A DNA stretch of 64,000 nucleotides from NCBI GenBank assembly GCA_044228625.1, contig JBGAUM010000003.1, forward strand, positions 5,659 to 69,658, given 5' to 3'. Shown one piece after another: positions 1 to 8,582 of the stretch. The notes under the pieces are model-generated. The model was not told where the DNA came from. It was given only the letters and a program-made list of their open reading frames with translations, and searched no databases. The position numbers were made by a program, and so were the translations under genes. Numbering within the stretch: the stretch's first letter is position 1; each line of letters opens with the position of its first letter. The DNA is from UKL13-2 sp044228625. GTDB taxonomy: Bacteria; Pseudomonadota; Gammaproteobacteria; Burkholderiales; Usitatibacteraceae.

Positions 1-663
1 GCAATTCCGACCGGATTGGTATTCAAGCAGCCGGACCTTGGCACGTCCATCCTGGTGTTTGCCTCGGGCTTCTTTGTGATTTTTCTCGCCGGGCTGTCGT
101 GGAAAGTGATTGTGGGCGCAGGGGTTGCTGTCGCCGGCATTGCGCCGTTCATTTGGCCACATCTCAAGGAATACCAACGGCAGCGGGTGCTGACGTTCCT
201 TGATCCGTCCGCCGATCCGCTCGGCGCCGGCTACCACATCACCCAATCCACCATCGCCATCGGCTCCGGCGGCGTGCTCGGCAAGGGGTGGCTGTCTGGC
301 ACGCAGACCAAGCTTGACTTCATTCCCGAACGCTCCACCGATTTCATCCTGGCCGTGTTCGGCGAGGAGTTTGGGCTCATTGGCAATTTGCTGTTGATCG
401 TGCTGTATCTGATCGTAATCGGGCGCGGACTCATGATTGCCGTGAACGCACCCACCACATTCTCTCGATTGATTGCCGGTGCCGTGACCCTGACCTTCTT
501 TACGTATGCCTTTGTCAACATGGGCATGGTGTCTGGCATCCTGCCAGTCGTGGGGGTGCCCTTGCCCTTGGTCAGTTATGGCGGAACTGCGGCGGTTTCG
601 ATGCTGGTCGGATTCGGGGTCCTGATGTCGGTGTCGACCCACAAACAACTGGTCTCCACATGA
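1..663 (+). CDS. rodA: RodA peptidoglycan polymerase (SEDS family), 5' end cut by window
   Basis: The window opens in frame inside this gene. The visible 220 residues are the C-terminal half of a FtsW/RodA/SpoVE protein. They begin with the conserved QPDLGTS segment and continue through the extracytoplasmic loop (ERSTDFILAVFGEEFG) to the last helices ending in PLPLVSYGGT. These SEDS signatures, followed by rlpA and dacA, favour RodA, the glycosyltransferase that polymerises lipid II during side-wall elongation, over FtsW. Four or five hydrophobic segments are visible. The stop overlaps the rlpA start in an ATGA junction, so the two are probably translationally coupled. Confidence 0.93.
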   Translation, partial: AIPTGLVFKQPDLGTSILVFASGFFVIFLAGLSWKVIVGAGVAVAGIAPFIWPHLKEYQRQRVLTFLDPSADPLGAGYHITQSTIAIGSGGVLGKGWLSGTQTKLDFIPERSTDFILAVFGEEFGLIGNLLLIVLYLIVIGRGLMIAVNAPTTFSRLIAGAVTLTFFTYAFVNMGMVSGILPVVGVPLPLVSYGGTAAVSMLVGFGVLMSVSTHKQLVST

Positions 664-1565
664 GTCTGATGGTTCGTACTGTCCGGGGATCGCTGGCGGT
701 CCTGCTCTTGCTGGTGTTGGGCGCATGCGGGACGTCGCAAAAGTTGCCCGCCCCGAGGGCGTCGGGATCAGCCCCGGCAAAGACCGGCGGTTATTACCTG
801 GATGATGGTCCTGGCGAGAACCCGCTGGCGAATCTGGAATCCATTCCCGATGCGGTCCCGCGCGATGAACCCTTGCATCGCGGCGCAAACCGGCCGTACA
901 CCGTGTTCGGCAAGACCTATGTCCCGAATGTGTCCAATGAGCCCTTCCGCCAGCAGGGTCTGGCCTCCTGGTACGGCCGAAAGTTCCATGGCAATCCAAC
1001 ATCGATTGGAGAGCCGTACGACATGTACGGAATGACGGCCGCACACCCGACCCTGCCGTTGCCGTCGTACGTGAGAGTGACCCATCTTGCCAATATGAGG
1101 AGCGTGGTGGTCAGGGTGAATGACCGCGGGCCATTTCACTCAGATCGCATCATTGATCTGTCCTTTACGGCGGCCGCCAAACTCGACCTGGCGCGCAAGG
1201 GCAGTGGCACGGTGGTGATTGAGCGACTGTTTCCGGGCATGCCGGTCCCGCCCATGCCGACGCCGGCGGCGGCCACCCTCCAGCCGATGCCGGTGCCGAC
1301 AAACATTTCGGTGTCGCCCATCACGCCCGAGCCCATGGGGTTCTATCTGCAACTCGGCGCGTTTTCCGCGCGCGATAACGCAGAAAATTTCCGGATACGC
1401 ATGACCCGTGAACTCGACTGGAACAAAGAGCCGATTCAATTGGTCCATGTCGAACCCTGGTATCGGGTGCGGATGGGGCCTTACGCCACACGCGCCGAAG
1501 CCGAAGCCATCGCTGCCGAAGTCAAACGTTCGCACGATTTCTCTCCCGCCATTCTGAAACAGTAG
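660..1565 (+). CDS. rlpA: RlpA septal-ring lytic transglycosylase lipoprotein with SPOR domain
   Basis: 301 residues. A lipoprotein signal peptide ends at a lipobox (VLGAC, Cys near residue 23), so the protein should be anchored in the outer membrane. Residues about 97-190 form the double-psi beta-barrel RlpA domain with GLASWYG, the HPTLPLPSYVRVT stretch and VRVNDRGPFH. A Pro-rich linker follows, then a C-terminal SPOR domain (MGFYLQLGAF to the end) that binds denuded septal glycan. RlpA cleaves peptide-free glycan strands in several bacteria. The gene overlaps rodA by 4 nt and precedes dacA, the usual order in this group. Confidence 0.95.
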   Translation: MSLMVRTVRGSLAVLLLLVLGACGTSQKLPAPRASGSAPAKTGGYYLDDGPGENPLANLESIPDAVPRDEPLHRGANRPYTVFGKTYVPNVSNEPFRQQGLASWYGRKFHGNPTSIGEPYDMYGMTAAHPTLPLPSYVRVTHLANMRSVVVRVNDRGPFHSDRIIDLSFTAAAKLDLARKGSGTVVIERLFPGMPVPPMPTPAAATLQPMPVPTNISVSPITPEPMGFYLQLGAFSARDNAENFRIRMTRELDWNKEPIQLVHVEPWYRVRMGPYATRAEAEAIAAEVKRSHDFSPAILKQ

Positions 1566-1583
1566 TCCACTTACAGGTCATAC

Positions 1584-2747
1584 ATGAAACTTGCTGCAGG
1601 TCTTGTTGCTTCAATCCTTTTCGTCAACCCTCTTTCTGTGGTCGCCCAACCGGCAAAGGTGTCCTTTGCGGAAATCCCGGCCCCGCCAATCGCGGCGCGT
1701 TCGTACGTGCTCTTTGATGCTTCGAGTGGGCAAACACTGTCCAGCCTGGGGGCAGCCGATCGTTTTGAGCCGGCCTCGCTGACCAAGCTCATGACAGCGT
1801 ACCTGGTGTTCAAGGCGCTCAAGGAAAAGAAGCTCACTCTCGACAAGACCGTCGTGGTCTCGGAACGTGCCTGGAAGGCAGAAGGCTCTCGAATGTTCAT
1901 CGACCCGAAACAGGCGCCGACGGTTGAGAACTTGATTCGCGGCATGATCATCCAAAGTGGCAATGACGCGTCCATTGCACTGGCGGAGGCCGTTGCGGGC
2001 GGCGAGGATGTGTTCGCCATGGCGATGAACAAGGAGGCCGCGGCCCTCGGGCTCAAGAATACAAAATTCATGAATGCGACCGGCCTGCCGCATCCGGAGC
2101 ATTACTCAACGGGGGATGACCTCGCGCAACTGGCCAACGCACTCATCCGCGATTTCCCCAATGAAATGGCGTATTACCGGGAGAAGGAATTCACCTGGAA
2201 CAAGATCACGCAACCGAACCGCAATCGCTTGTTGTGGCTCGATCCTACCGTGGACGGATTGAAAACCGGCCATACGGAAGCGGCCGGCTATTGCCTGATC
2301 GCGACCGCCAAGCGCGGGGATGCAGACAAGGCCCGTCGATTGATCTCAGTGGTACTGGGTACCAATTCAGACGTGGCACGCATGCAGGAAAGCCAAAAGC
2401 TTCTCAACTACGGTTACCAATTCTTCGATGCCCAACGCCTATACAAAAAGAATGACCCGGTTGCGACACTGGAAATCTATAAGGGCTCCCAAGGTACGGT
2501 AAAGCTTGGATTCGAGCGTGACATGTGGCTGACCCTTCCCAAGGACAAGTTCGCAAACCTGAAGGCCACGTTGGCCACCCAGCAGCCGATGATGGCCCCG
2601 CTCTTGAAGGGGCAAAAAGCGGGCGTCATGAAATTGACGCAAAATGACAAGCTGATCGCGGAGCTTCCAGTGGTCGCGCTAGAGGATGTGCCGCTTGCGG
2701 GTGTTTTGGGTCGAGGGTGGGATGCCATCCGCCTCCTTTTGAAGTAA
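1584..2747 (+). CDS. dacA: D-alanyl-D-alanine carboxypeptidase (PBP5/6 type)
   Basis: 387 residues with an N-terminal signal peptide. All three penicillin-binding motifs are present: SLTK (nucleophile Ser65, Lys68), SGN (125-127) and KTG (227-229). The C-terminal beta-rich PBP5_C domain ends in an amphipathic stretch (GRGWDAIRLLLK) that should attach the enzyme to the outer face of the inner membrane. It removes the terminal D-Ala from pentapeptide stems and so controls cross-linking. It lies 18 nt after rlpA, in the same cell-wall operon as rodA. Confidence 0.95.
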   Translation: MKLAAGLVASILFVNPLSVVAQPAKVSFAEIPAPPIAARSYVLFDASSGQTLSSLGAADRFEPASLTKLMTAYLVFKALKEKKLTLDKTVVVSERAWKAEGSRMFIDPKQAPTVENLIRGMIIQSGNDASIALAEAVAGGEDVFAMAMNKEAAALGLKNTKFMNATGLPHPEHYSTGDDLAQLANALIRDFPNEMAYYREKEFTWNKITQPNRNRLLWLDPTVDGLKTGHTEAAGYCLIATAKRGDADKARRLISVVLGTNSDVARMQESQKLLNYGYQFFDAQRLYKKNDPVATLEIYKGSQGTVKLGFERDMWLTLPKDKFANLKATLATQQPMMAPLLKGQKAGVMKLTQNDKLIAELPVVALEDVPLAGVLGRGWDAIRLLLK

Positions 2748-2813
2748 CCCTGCCAACATCGACGGGCCCCGCCAATTTTTGACTGACATTCCGCCGTTGA
2801 ATTGGAATCCGAC

Positions 2814-3707
2814 ATGAGCGCCCAAGACTATTGCCTGCCGACCGTTTTCTTGAATGGTCAATTCCTGCCCATCGAAGAAGCGAAGATTTCCCCGCTTGAT
2901 CGAGGATTCATTTTTGGAGACGGGGTCTATGAGGTCATTCCGTACTACGCGGGCCGCGGGCTGCGCGCGGTCGAGCATCTGAAGAGGTTGCAGCGCAGTC
3001 TCGACGAACTCGAAATCGCCAACCCGTATTCGCTCGAGAAGTGGCAGGACATCATCTCCACATTGATCGAGAAAAACGGCGGGGGCAATGTGGGCGTGTA
3101 CATTCAGGTCACGCGCGGAGTGGCCAAGCGCGACTTTCCGCCGCCGCCGGGGCTCACCCAAACCGTGTTCCTCATGGTGAACCCGTTGCCCACGCCCAAG
3201 GCGAAGACGTACGAAAAAGGCATGTCCTGCGTGTCGCTCGATGACAACCGTTGGCTGAGATGCCATATCAAGGCCACGGCGTTGCTGGGCGCGGTGCTGT
3301 TGAAGCATGAAGGCAACAAGCTTGGCGGAGACGAAGTGGTCATGTTTCGCGATGGGTACCTCACCGAATCCTCGGCGTCCAACATTGCAGCAGTGAAGAA
3401 TGGTGTGATCCTGTGTCCGCCCATGGACAACCTGATCTTGGGCGGGATCACCTATGAGCTGATGATGGAACTGGCCCGCAAGAACGGCATGCCGCTGGAG
3501 GTGCGCCGGGTGCATCGCCGCGAAGTCCGCGCCGCCGATGAACTCTGGATCATGTCCTCCACCAAGGAAGTCGCACCGATTGTCATGCTCGACGGCAAAC
3601 CCATCGGCACCGGGGTGCCTGGCCCGGTGTTCAAGAAAATGCGCGCGCTGTTCAATGACTACAAGGCGAACCTGCCGGCGGTCTCGCACTTGAAAGCCGC
3701 CGAATAG
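2814..3707 (+). CDS. dat: D-amino-acid aminotransferase (class IV PLP enzyme)
   Basis: 297 residues from ATG 2814. A TTG at 2802 would add four residues, and the ATG is preferred. The fold-type IV features are visible: SPLDRGFIFGDGVYEVIPYY near the N terminus, the catalytic-lysine region HIKATALLGAVLLKHE, and the cofactor-phosphate segment with LTESSASNIAAVKNG. The enzyme interconverts D-alanine and D-glutamate with their oxo acids. Its place between dacA and the lipoate genes is the usual betaproteobacterial order and suggests supply or recycling of D-amino acids for the wall. A branched-chain aminotransferase is the main alternative, but the context favours Dat. Confidence 0.9.
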   Translation: MSAQDYCLPTVFLNGQFLPIEEAKISPLDRGFIFGDGVYEVIPYYAGRGLRAVEHLKRLQRSLDELEIANPYSLEKWQDIISTLIEKNGGGNVGVYIQVTRGVAKRDFPPPPGLTQTVFLMVNPLPTPKAKTYEKGMSCVSLDDNRWLRCHIKATALLGAVLLKHEGNKLGGDEVVMFRDGYLTESSASNIAAVKNGVILCPPMDNLILGGITYELMMELARKNGMPLEVRRVHRREVRAADELWIMSSTKEVAPIVMLDGKPIGTGVPGPVFKKMRALFNDYKANLPAVSHLKAAE

Positions 3708-3724
3708 GCTCCCAAAATCCCTGC

Positions 3725-4018
3725 ATGTCCGACCCCAACCCTAACCCCGCTACCGCTGCGCGCGCCACCCTGCTGGAATTCCCCACGGACTTCCCCGTCA
3801 AGGTGATGGGCGCGCGCCACGACGATTTCGCGCAAGCCATGCTCAGCGTCGTGATGAAGCACGCGCCTGATTTCGACGCCGCCACACTGGAAATGCGGCC
3901 CTCGAGGAACGGCAACTATCTGTCCGTCACCGCCACCATCCGCGCGACCTCGCAGCAGCAGCTCGACGACCTTTACGGCGAACTCACCGCCCATCCGATG
4001 GTGAAGGTGGCGCTGTAG
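3725..4018 (+). CDS. ybeD: YbeD/DUF493 family protein
   Basis: 97 residues, the normal size for the YbeD (UPF0250) family. It contains LEFPTDFPVKVMGA near the start and YLSVTATI in the middle, as in the ACT-like ferredoxin fold of the family. YbeD is almost always encoded beside lipB, as here, where the lipB start follows its stop directly. The function is not established; a regulatory role in lipoylation has been suggested from context only. Confidence 0.9.
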   Translation: MSDPNPNPATAARATLLEFPTDFPVKVMGARHDDFAQAMLSVVMKHAPDFDAATLEMRPSRNGNYLSVTATIRATSQQQLDDLYGELTAHPMVKVAL

Positions 4019-4750
4019 GTGCATGTGTCAAACGTGTCGCCCTCGGACAGCAACCTCCAGCAATTGAGCGCCTCCTCGGCCCTTTCTGTCCTGGATGCCG
4101 CGCCAGTGCTGGAGTTTGAACCTTTGATCCGGCGCATGGGCCTCGTCGAGTACGAGCCTACGTGGAGTGCGATGCGCGAAGCCAATCGCACGCGCACTTC
4201 GGAAACGCCGGATGAATTCTGGCTGCTGGCGCACCCCCCCGTGTTCACGCTGGGTCTCGCAGGCAAGCCGGAGCATGTGATCGCGCCGGGCGAGATCCCG
4301 GTCGTGAGGATCGATCGCGGCGGACAGGTGACCTACCACGGGCCGGGCCAGGCGGTGGTGTATTTGATGCTCGATGTGCGGCGGCTGGGATACGGCGTGA
4401 AAGAATTGGTGCGGCGGATTGAGGCGGCGGTGATCGCGCTTCTGGCCGATTACGCCATCGATGGATTCCGCCGGGAAGGTATGCCGGGGGTGTACGTCGA
4501 GCGCCACGGGCGCGACGCCAAGATTGCGGCGATCGGATTGAGGATTGCGAACCACGCGACCTATCACGGCGTCTCCCTTAATGTGGACATGGATCTCGCG
4601 CCCTTTTCGTGCATCAACCCTTGTGGTTACGAGGGCTTGGCCGTCACCCAGCTCAAGGATTTCGGCGTCGGCGATAATTGCAACCAAGCGGGCGAGAAAC
4701 TCGTCACGCACCTAGTTGAATCGATCTACGGAACCAAAGCAAATGGCTGA
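4019..4750 (+). CDS. lipB: Octanoyltransferase LipB
   Basis: 243 residues from a GTG placed immediately after the ybeD stop (TAG then GTG). In-frame GTGs at 4025 and 4034 are alternatives, because the family core begins only near residue 36. LipB moves octanoate from acyl-ACP to lipoyl domains. The substrate pocket motif RGGQVTYHGPGQ (about 100-111), the catalytic Lys168 in AKIAAIG and the catalytic Cys202 in INPCGYEG are all present. The gene overlaps lipA by 8 nt, so the two steps of de novo lipoate synthesis are coupled. Confidence 0.95.
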   Translation: MHVSNVSPSDSNLQQLSASSALSVLDAAPVLEFEPLIRRMGLVEYEPTWSAMREANRTRTSETPDEFWLLAHPPVFTLGLAGKPEHVIAPGEIPVVRIDRGGQVTYHGPGQAVVYLMLDVRRLGYGVKELVRRIEAAVIALLADYAIDGFRREGMPGVYVERHGRDAKIAAIGLRIANHATYHGVSLNVDMDLAPFSCINPCGYEGLAVTQLKDFGVGDNCNQAGEKLVTHLVESIYGTKANG

Positions 4751-5720
4751 CGCCGGCATTAAACAGAAATCGGAAGCGAAAACCGCGCGCATCCCCATCA
4801 AGGTGGTGGTGCAAGAGGCCTCCGAGCGGTTGAAAAAACCCGAGTGGATTCGCGTGAAGGCAGGCTCTGCGTCCTCGCGCTTCTACGAAATCAAGCAAAT
4901 CCTGCGCGACGCCAAGTTGCACACCGTGTGCGAGGAAGCGTCCTGCCCCAACATCGGCGAGTGCTTCGGCAAGGGCACGGCCACGTTCATGATCATGGGC
5001 GACCTCTGCACCCGCCGCTGCCCGTTCTGCGACGTGGGACATGGCCGCCCGCTGCCGCTGGACCCCGATGAACCGAAGCACCTGGCCGAAACCATCGCCG
5101 CGCTGAAATTGAAGTACGTGGTCATTACCAGCGTGGACCGCGATGACCTGCGCGATGGCGGGGCACAACATTTCGTGGACTGCATTCGCGAGACGCGTGC
5201 ACGATCCCCCGAGACGAAAATCGAAATCCTCACGCCAGATTTTCGCGGCCGGCTCGACCGCGCACTCGCCATCCTGAACGCCGCGCCACCGGACGTGATG
5301 AACCACAACCTGGAAACCGTGCCGCGCCTCTACAAGGAAGCGCGCCCTGGCTCGGACTACGCGCATTCGCTCAAGCTCCTGAAGGACTTCAAAGCCACGC
5401 ACCCCCACGTGCCGACCAAGAGCGGCTTGATGGTGGGGCTGGGTGAAACCAATGAGGAAATCCTTCAGACGATGCGCGACCTGCGCGATCACGACGTGGA
5501 AATGCTCACCATCGGCCAATACCTGCAACCCTCCGGCCATCACCTGGCCGTGAAGCGCTATGTGACCCCCGCTGAATTCGAAATGTTTGCCGTTGAAGCT
5601 GAAGCGATGGGGTTTCATCATGCGGCTTCGGCGCCGATGGTGAGGTCGAGTTATCACGCGGATCAGCAGGCCATGGGGGTCAGCCGGGGAATTCACACCG
5701 CAAGCGGCATGCCCGAATGA
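4743..5720 (+). CDS. lipA: Lipoyl synthase LipA (radical SAM)
   Basis: 325 residues from ATG 4743. A TTG at 4716 lies deeper inside lipB and is less likely. LipA inserts two sulfurs into protein-bound octanoate. The auxiliary cluster motif CX4CX5C (Cys63, 68, 74) and the radical SAM motif CX3CX2C (Cys89, 93, 96) are intact, and the C-terminal RSSY that ligates the auxiliary cluster is present near 305. A perfect 8-bp hairpin follows the stop by 2 nt. Confidence 0.97.
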   Translation: MADAGIKQKSEAKTARIPIKVVVQEASERLKKPEWIRVKAGSASSRFYEIKQILRDAKLHTVCEEASCPNIGECFGKGTATFMIMGDLCTRRCPFCDVGHGRPLPLDPDEPKHLAETIAALKLKYVVITSVDRDDLRDGGAQHFVDCIRETRARSPETKIEILTPDFRGRLDRALAILNAAPPDVMNHNLETVPRLYKEARPGSDYAHSLKLLKDFKATHPHVPTKSGLMVGLGETNEEILQTMRDLRDHDVEMLTIGQYLQPSGHHLAVKRYVTPAEFEMFAVEAEAMGFHHAASAPMVRSSYHADQQAMGVSRGIHTASGMPE

Positions 5721-5722
5721 AG

Positions 5723-5744
5723 GCGTTTCGATGCAGCGAAACGC
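5723..5744. other. Perfect hairpin directly after lipA
   Basis: GCGTTTCG (5723-5730) and CGAAACGC (5737-5744) pair perfectly around a six-base loop. The stem begins 2 nt after the lipA stop codon. No T run follows, so it is not a classical intrinsic terminator. It may stop or protect the 3' end of the lip message. Its presence makes the ATG inside its loop (5731) an unlikely start for the next gene. Confidence 0.5.
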
Positions 5745-5767
5745 GCGCGCTGCAAGCGGGGGTGGCG

Positions 5768-6099
5768 TGAACCTGATCGATCGCTGGCGCCGGATGGAGC
5801 GGCGTGAGTCGATTGGTTATTGGATCGGTATGACCGGCGTTCTATTGCTGGTCGCTTGGTTCGAGTTGGATGGTTTCGGGCTTGCTTTGATTGACTTCGG
5901 ACTCGGGTTTTCGACAGACTGGATCATTGTGGTCTTCAGCATTGGCCTGATCGCCATCGGTGCTTGGATTTCGCCTCCACCACACTGGCGTTGGGGCAAA
6001 GTTCCCGTTGCCACCAAAGACCCGTCGCATGAACGTTCAGTAGAAGCGTTGCATTTGCCCAAAAAACAAATATTGCAGGTCCCGCAGCGCAACAAATAG
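5768..6099 (+). CDS. Small membrane protein, function unknown
   Basis: 110 residues from GTG 5768, which has a G-rich sequence just upstream. The alternative ATG 5731 sits in the loop of a hairpin. Two hydrophobic segments are visible (about 18-36 and 45-65), followed by PPPHWRWGKVP and a polar tail with Lys and Gln. No family recognised. It lies between lipA and a convergent cyclic-nucleotide-binding gene whose stop is 1 nt away. Confidence 0.55.
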
Positions 6100-6100
6100 G

Positions 6101-7096
6101 CTAATACGCTGGCTTTGACGCCAGCGCCGCCTGCGTCACCAACCGCGCCATCTGCGAATTACTCCTCGCCAGCGACGTGAGCAATGCGCGATGAATCGCG
6201 TGCTGGAACTTGATTTCGGCACCGCCCTGTCCACCGTAAAGCGTCATGAACACGTCGGCAGGAAACTCCAGCAACAGGGAATCCTCGCGTGTCCGCGCGT
6301 GCGCGCCGTGCGTGGGTTTTTCGGCAAGCAGGCTCAAATAGCCGGCCAGCGTGCCGGGCGGCAATACCGCGATACGGCGCTCGCGCGGGTCGATGCTGCG
6401 CGTGGCCTCCACCGCGCCGCGCACCACCAGATAGCACGCCCTGGCCGGATGCCCGGCGGCGAAAAGCCAGGTGCCGCGCGGGACTTCGAGTGCCGTGGTG
6501 CCGACGGTGACGGCATCGATGTCGTTTGGTGTGAATCCCTGGAAGAACGGCAGCAGCCTCAAGAATTCGCGATACGCAAAACCTGCGCGCTTCACGCGCG
6601 GGATCGCGCCCAGCGGATCCTCCGGCGGCGGCGCCTCCTTGGCGACGCGGTCCTCCGGTGTGGCTTGCTTCGCCAGATCGGCGTTCAGCGCCGACAGCCG
6701 TTCGACGAGTGTCCGGGTGATGTTGCGCTGAATCCGCATCGCGGCCGGATGACGGCCCAGTACCAGCGCCCGGAACGCATCGCCCGGCAGGAGCCATCCG
6801 TCAACGTTCTCGACCGCGTACACGCTGGCATTGCAGGTTCCCGTCTCGAACAACGCGGATTCGCCGAACGCGCTGCCCGGGTCGAGCGTGGCCACGACGC
6901 GTTCACCTCCGGCGGGCAGGCGCACGCGCACCTCCGCGCGGCCGGTGTGCAACAGCCACGCACCGCGCGCCAATTCGTTCTGCCGCGCGATGCGGCTGCC
7001 CTTCACGAACGCCACCGGCTCGGCTAGCGGCAGGAGGGCGGCGGCCGCCGCGCCCTCGAGACCGGCGAAGAGTGAGTTGGCGTGAAAGTCGGTCAC
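6101..7096 (-). CDS. Protein with two tandem cyclic-nucleotide-binding domains
   Basis: 331 residues from GTG 7096. An open frame continues upstream to 7318, but that part would overlap a convincing divergent gene. Two CNB beta-roll domains are visible. The first (about 5-125) carries the cassette PGSAFGESALFE, but the usual phosphate-contacting Arg is absent (TCNASVYA). The second (about 165-300) carries PPGTLAGYLSLLAEKP. There is no DNA-binding, kinase or channel domain, so the output is unknown. It could be a sensory adaptor. A cAMP-type ligand is only an inference, and the second cassette is also atypical. Confidence 0.75.
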   Translation of the reverse strand: MTDFHANSLFAGLEGAAAAALLPLAEPVAFVKGSRIARQNELARGAWLLHTGRAEVRVRLPAGGERVVATLDPGSAFGESALFETGTCNASVYAVENVDGWLLPGDAFRALVLGRHPAAMRIQRNITRTLVERLSALNADLAKQATPEDRVAKEAPPPEDPLGAIPRVKRAGFAYREFLRLLPFFQGFTPNDIDAVTVGTTALEVPRGTWLFAAGHPARACYLVVRGAVEATRSIDPRERRIAVLPPGTLAGYLSLLAEKPTHGAHARTREDSLLLEFPADVFMTLYGGQGGAEIKFQHAIHRALLTSLARSNSQMARLVTQAALASKPAY

Positions 7097-7164
7097 GGGA
7101 TTGCGCGGGTTGTTCCGGTGCGTGAGAATGAGGTGAGTGTACAAGAGACGAAAGCAAATCGTTG

Positions 7165-7464
7165 ATGAGCACGATCGAATCTGGGGACGCACGCTGCACA
7201 ACAACCTGGCAATGCGCGGGATGCGGATTGCATTTCGTCGGCGGCGCGGTTGGACAGGGTCCTTCACGGGTTTCCAAATGCAGGATTTGCGGTGCGATGC
7301 TGCAACCACGCACCCCATCCGCCGACCCGAGACATGATCTGAAAAAAGCAGTGGCGGAGTTTTTTGCTTTCACTTTCGGCTTGAATCGACCTGTAATAAG
7401 TGCCGTTGTGATCGCCTGTGGCATGCTCGCCGTCCTGTTGCTACTCGGTGCGTTGATTCGATAA
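7165..7464 (+). CDS. Zinc-ribbon protein with C-terminal membrane anchor
   Basis: 99 residues from ATG 7165 (a TTG directly before it is also possible). The N-terminal half has two CXXC knuckles, CAGC and CRIC, spaced as a zinc ribbon. The C-terminal 30 residues (VISAVVIACGMLAVLLLLGALI) form one transmembrane helix. No named family recognised. The stop is 3 nt from the next gene, a glutamine amidotransferase, suggesting co-transcription. Confidence 0.65.
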   Translation: MSTIESGDARCTTTWQCAGCGLHFVGGAVGQGPSRVSKCRICGAMLQPRTPSADPRHDLKKAVAEFFAFTFGLNRPVISAVVIACGMLAVLLLLGALIR

Positions 7465-7467
7465 GCC

Positions 7468-8412
7468 ATGTGCCGCGCCCTCCTCTACTTAGGCCAACCC
7501 GTCCTGCTCGACACGCTGTTGTTCCAGCCCGATTCGGCGTTGATCAAACAGAGTTACATGCCGAAGATGTTGCACATGTTGAACCTGGCGGGTTTCGGGT
7601 TGCGTGCCTGGGACGGCGGTTCGCACGCGCCAGACCAACCGTTCACCTACGGTTCCCCCTCGCTGCCGATCTTCGATCGCAACCTGAAGAACCTCGCCGA
7701 GAAGGTGAGAGCTTCTGCCGTGTTGGCGCATGTGCGTGGCGTGGCGTACAGCACAACCGTCGATATTTCGCTGCAAAACGTGCATCCGTTCCAATTCCCT
7801 GGCGTGCCGCTGGCGATGGCGCACAACGGCGACTTGAACCGCATGGCAGAAATGAAACGCCATCTGGCGGCACATGTGCGACCGGAATTCCTGAAGGAGA
7901 TCAAGGGCACCACGGACAGCGAGTGGATCTACGCGCTGATCGTCTCGAACCTGCCTGACCCATTCCGCAAACCCACGCGTGACGAATTACTCTCGGCGAT
8001 TCCCAAGGCGCTCGACACGATTCGGGACGTGCGCAAGGAACTGGGCATCGCGCTATCCTCCTCGGTGAACCTGTTCATGACCGACGGCACGCAACTCGGC
8101 GCCGTGCGCTACTGCTTCGACTTTGGCTGCTACAACACCGAGCATCCTTCGAAGGTCCATGAGGCAAACCTGAGTTTCCTTTCGCTCTGGTACACGCTGG
8201 GCCGCGACTATGGCCTCAACGATGAGTCCGGCGACGAGGATGGCCCCGAGTGGCGCATGGTCGGCGGCGCCGAACATGCCAATTCGATCATCGTGGCATC
8301 AGAACCGCTCACTCGAGATACCTCCACCTGGGTGGAAGTGCCGGAGTATTCGATGCTGCATGCGCAGATCGTCGACGGGCGGCCGCGAGTCACCATTCAG
8401 TATCTGGATTGA
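7468..8412 (+). CDS. Class II glutamine amidotransferase (YafJ/EgtC-like)
   Basis: 314 residues. The protein starts Met-Cys-Arg-Ala, so removal of Met would expose the N-terminal nucleophile Cys of Ntn-type amidotransferases. Further family features are AHVRG (about 89-93), which binds the glutamine carboxylate, and MAHNGD (about 113-118), which forms the oxyanion hole. There is no synthetase domain on the polypeptide, as in YafJ- and EgtC-like proteins. The partner or acceptor substrate is unknown. The stop codon TGA provides the first base of a 66-bp palindromic repeat. Confidence 0.88.
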   Translation: MCRALLYLGQPVLLDTLLFQPDSALIKQSYMPKMLHMLNLAGFGLRAWDGGSHAPDQPFTYGSPSLPIFDRNLKNLAEKVRASAVLAHVRGVAYSTTVDISLQNVHPFQFPGVPLAMAHNGDLNRMAEMKRHLAAHVRPEFLKEIKGTTDSEWIYALIVSNLPDPFRKPTRDELLSAIPKALDTIRDVRKELGIALSSSVNLFMTDGTQLGAVRYCFDFGCYNTEHPSKVHEANLSFLSLWYTLGRDYGLNDESGDEDGPEWRMVGGAEHANSIIVASEPLTRDTSTWVEVPEYSMLHAQIVDGRPRVTIQYLD

Positions 8413-8477
8413 AACTCAAGGACTGGTGCGGCAAACCGTCTGTTTTCGCACCAGAAGCCGCGCCAATGCTTGAGTTT
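8412..8477. repeat. 66-bp palindromic dispersed repeat, copy A
   Basis: The outer arms are AAACTCAAG (8412-8420) and CTTGAGTTT (8469-8477), perfectly complementary. The next inner segments are TGGTGCGGC and GCCGCGCCA, giving 18 of 21 matching positions per arm. The first base is the last base of the upstream stop codon. Related copies lie at 22261, 50892 and 62041 with the same 66-bp length, and a longer relative at 28786. It could be a REP-like element, a transcript 3'-end structure or a non-autonomous mobile element. Confidence 0.8.
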
Positions 8478-8582
8478 GCCTCTTGCATGCGTGGCTCTTA
8501 AGATGTTGTGAACGCCGTGTGCGGCCGGGTTGTCGAACCCGCTCCGTACGCGGCATTCGATTTTCCACAAGGAGGAATCTCA

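Noticed and set aside
2679..3689. A 336-codon minus-strand frame over dat
   Set aside because: The plus-strand aminotransferase motifs are unambiguous, and the minus-strand product is His/Arg-rich without motifs.
7097..7318. N-terminal extension of the cyclic-nucleotide-binding protein up to 7318
   Set aside because: The extension has no domain character and overlaps the divergent zinc-ribbon gene, which has clear CXXC pairs and a membrane helix.
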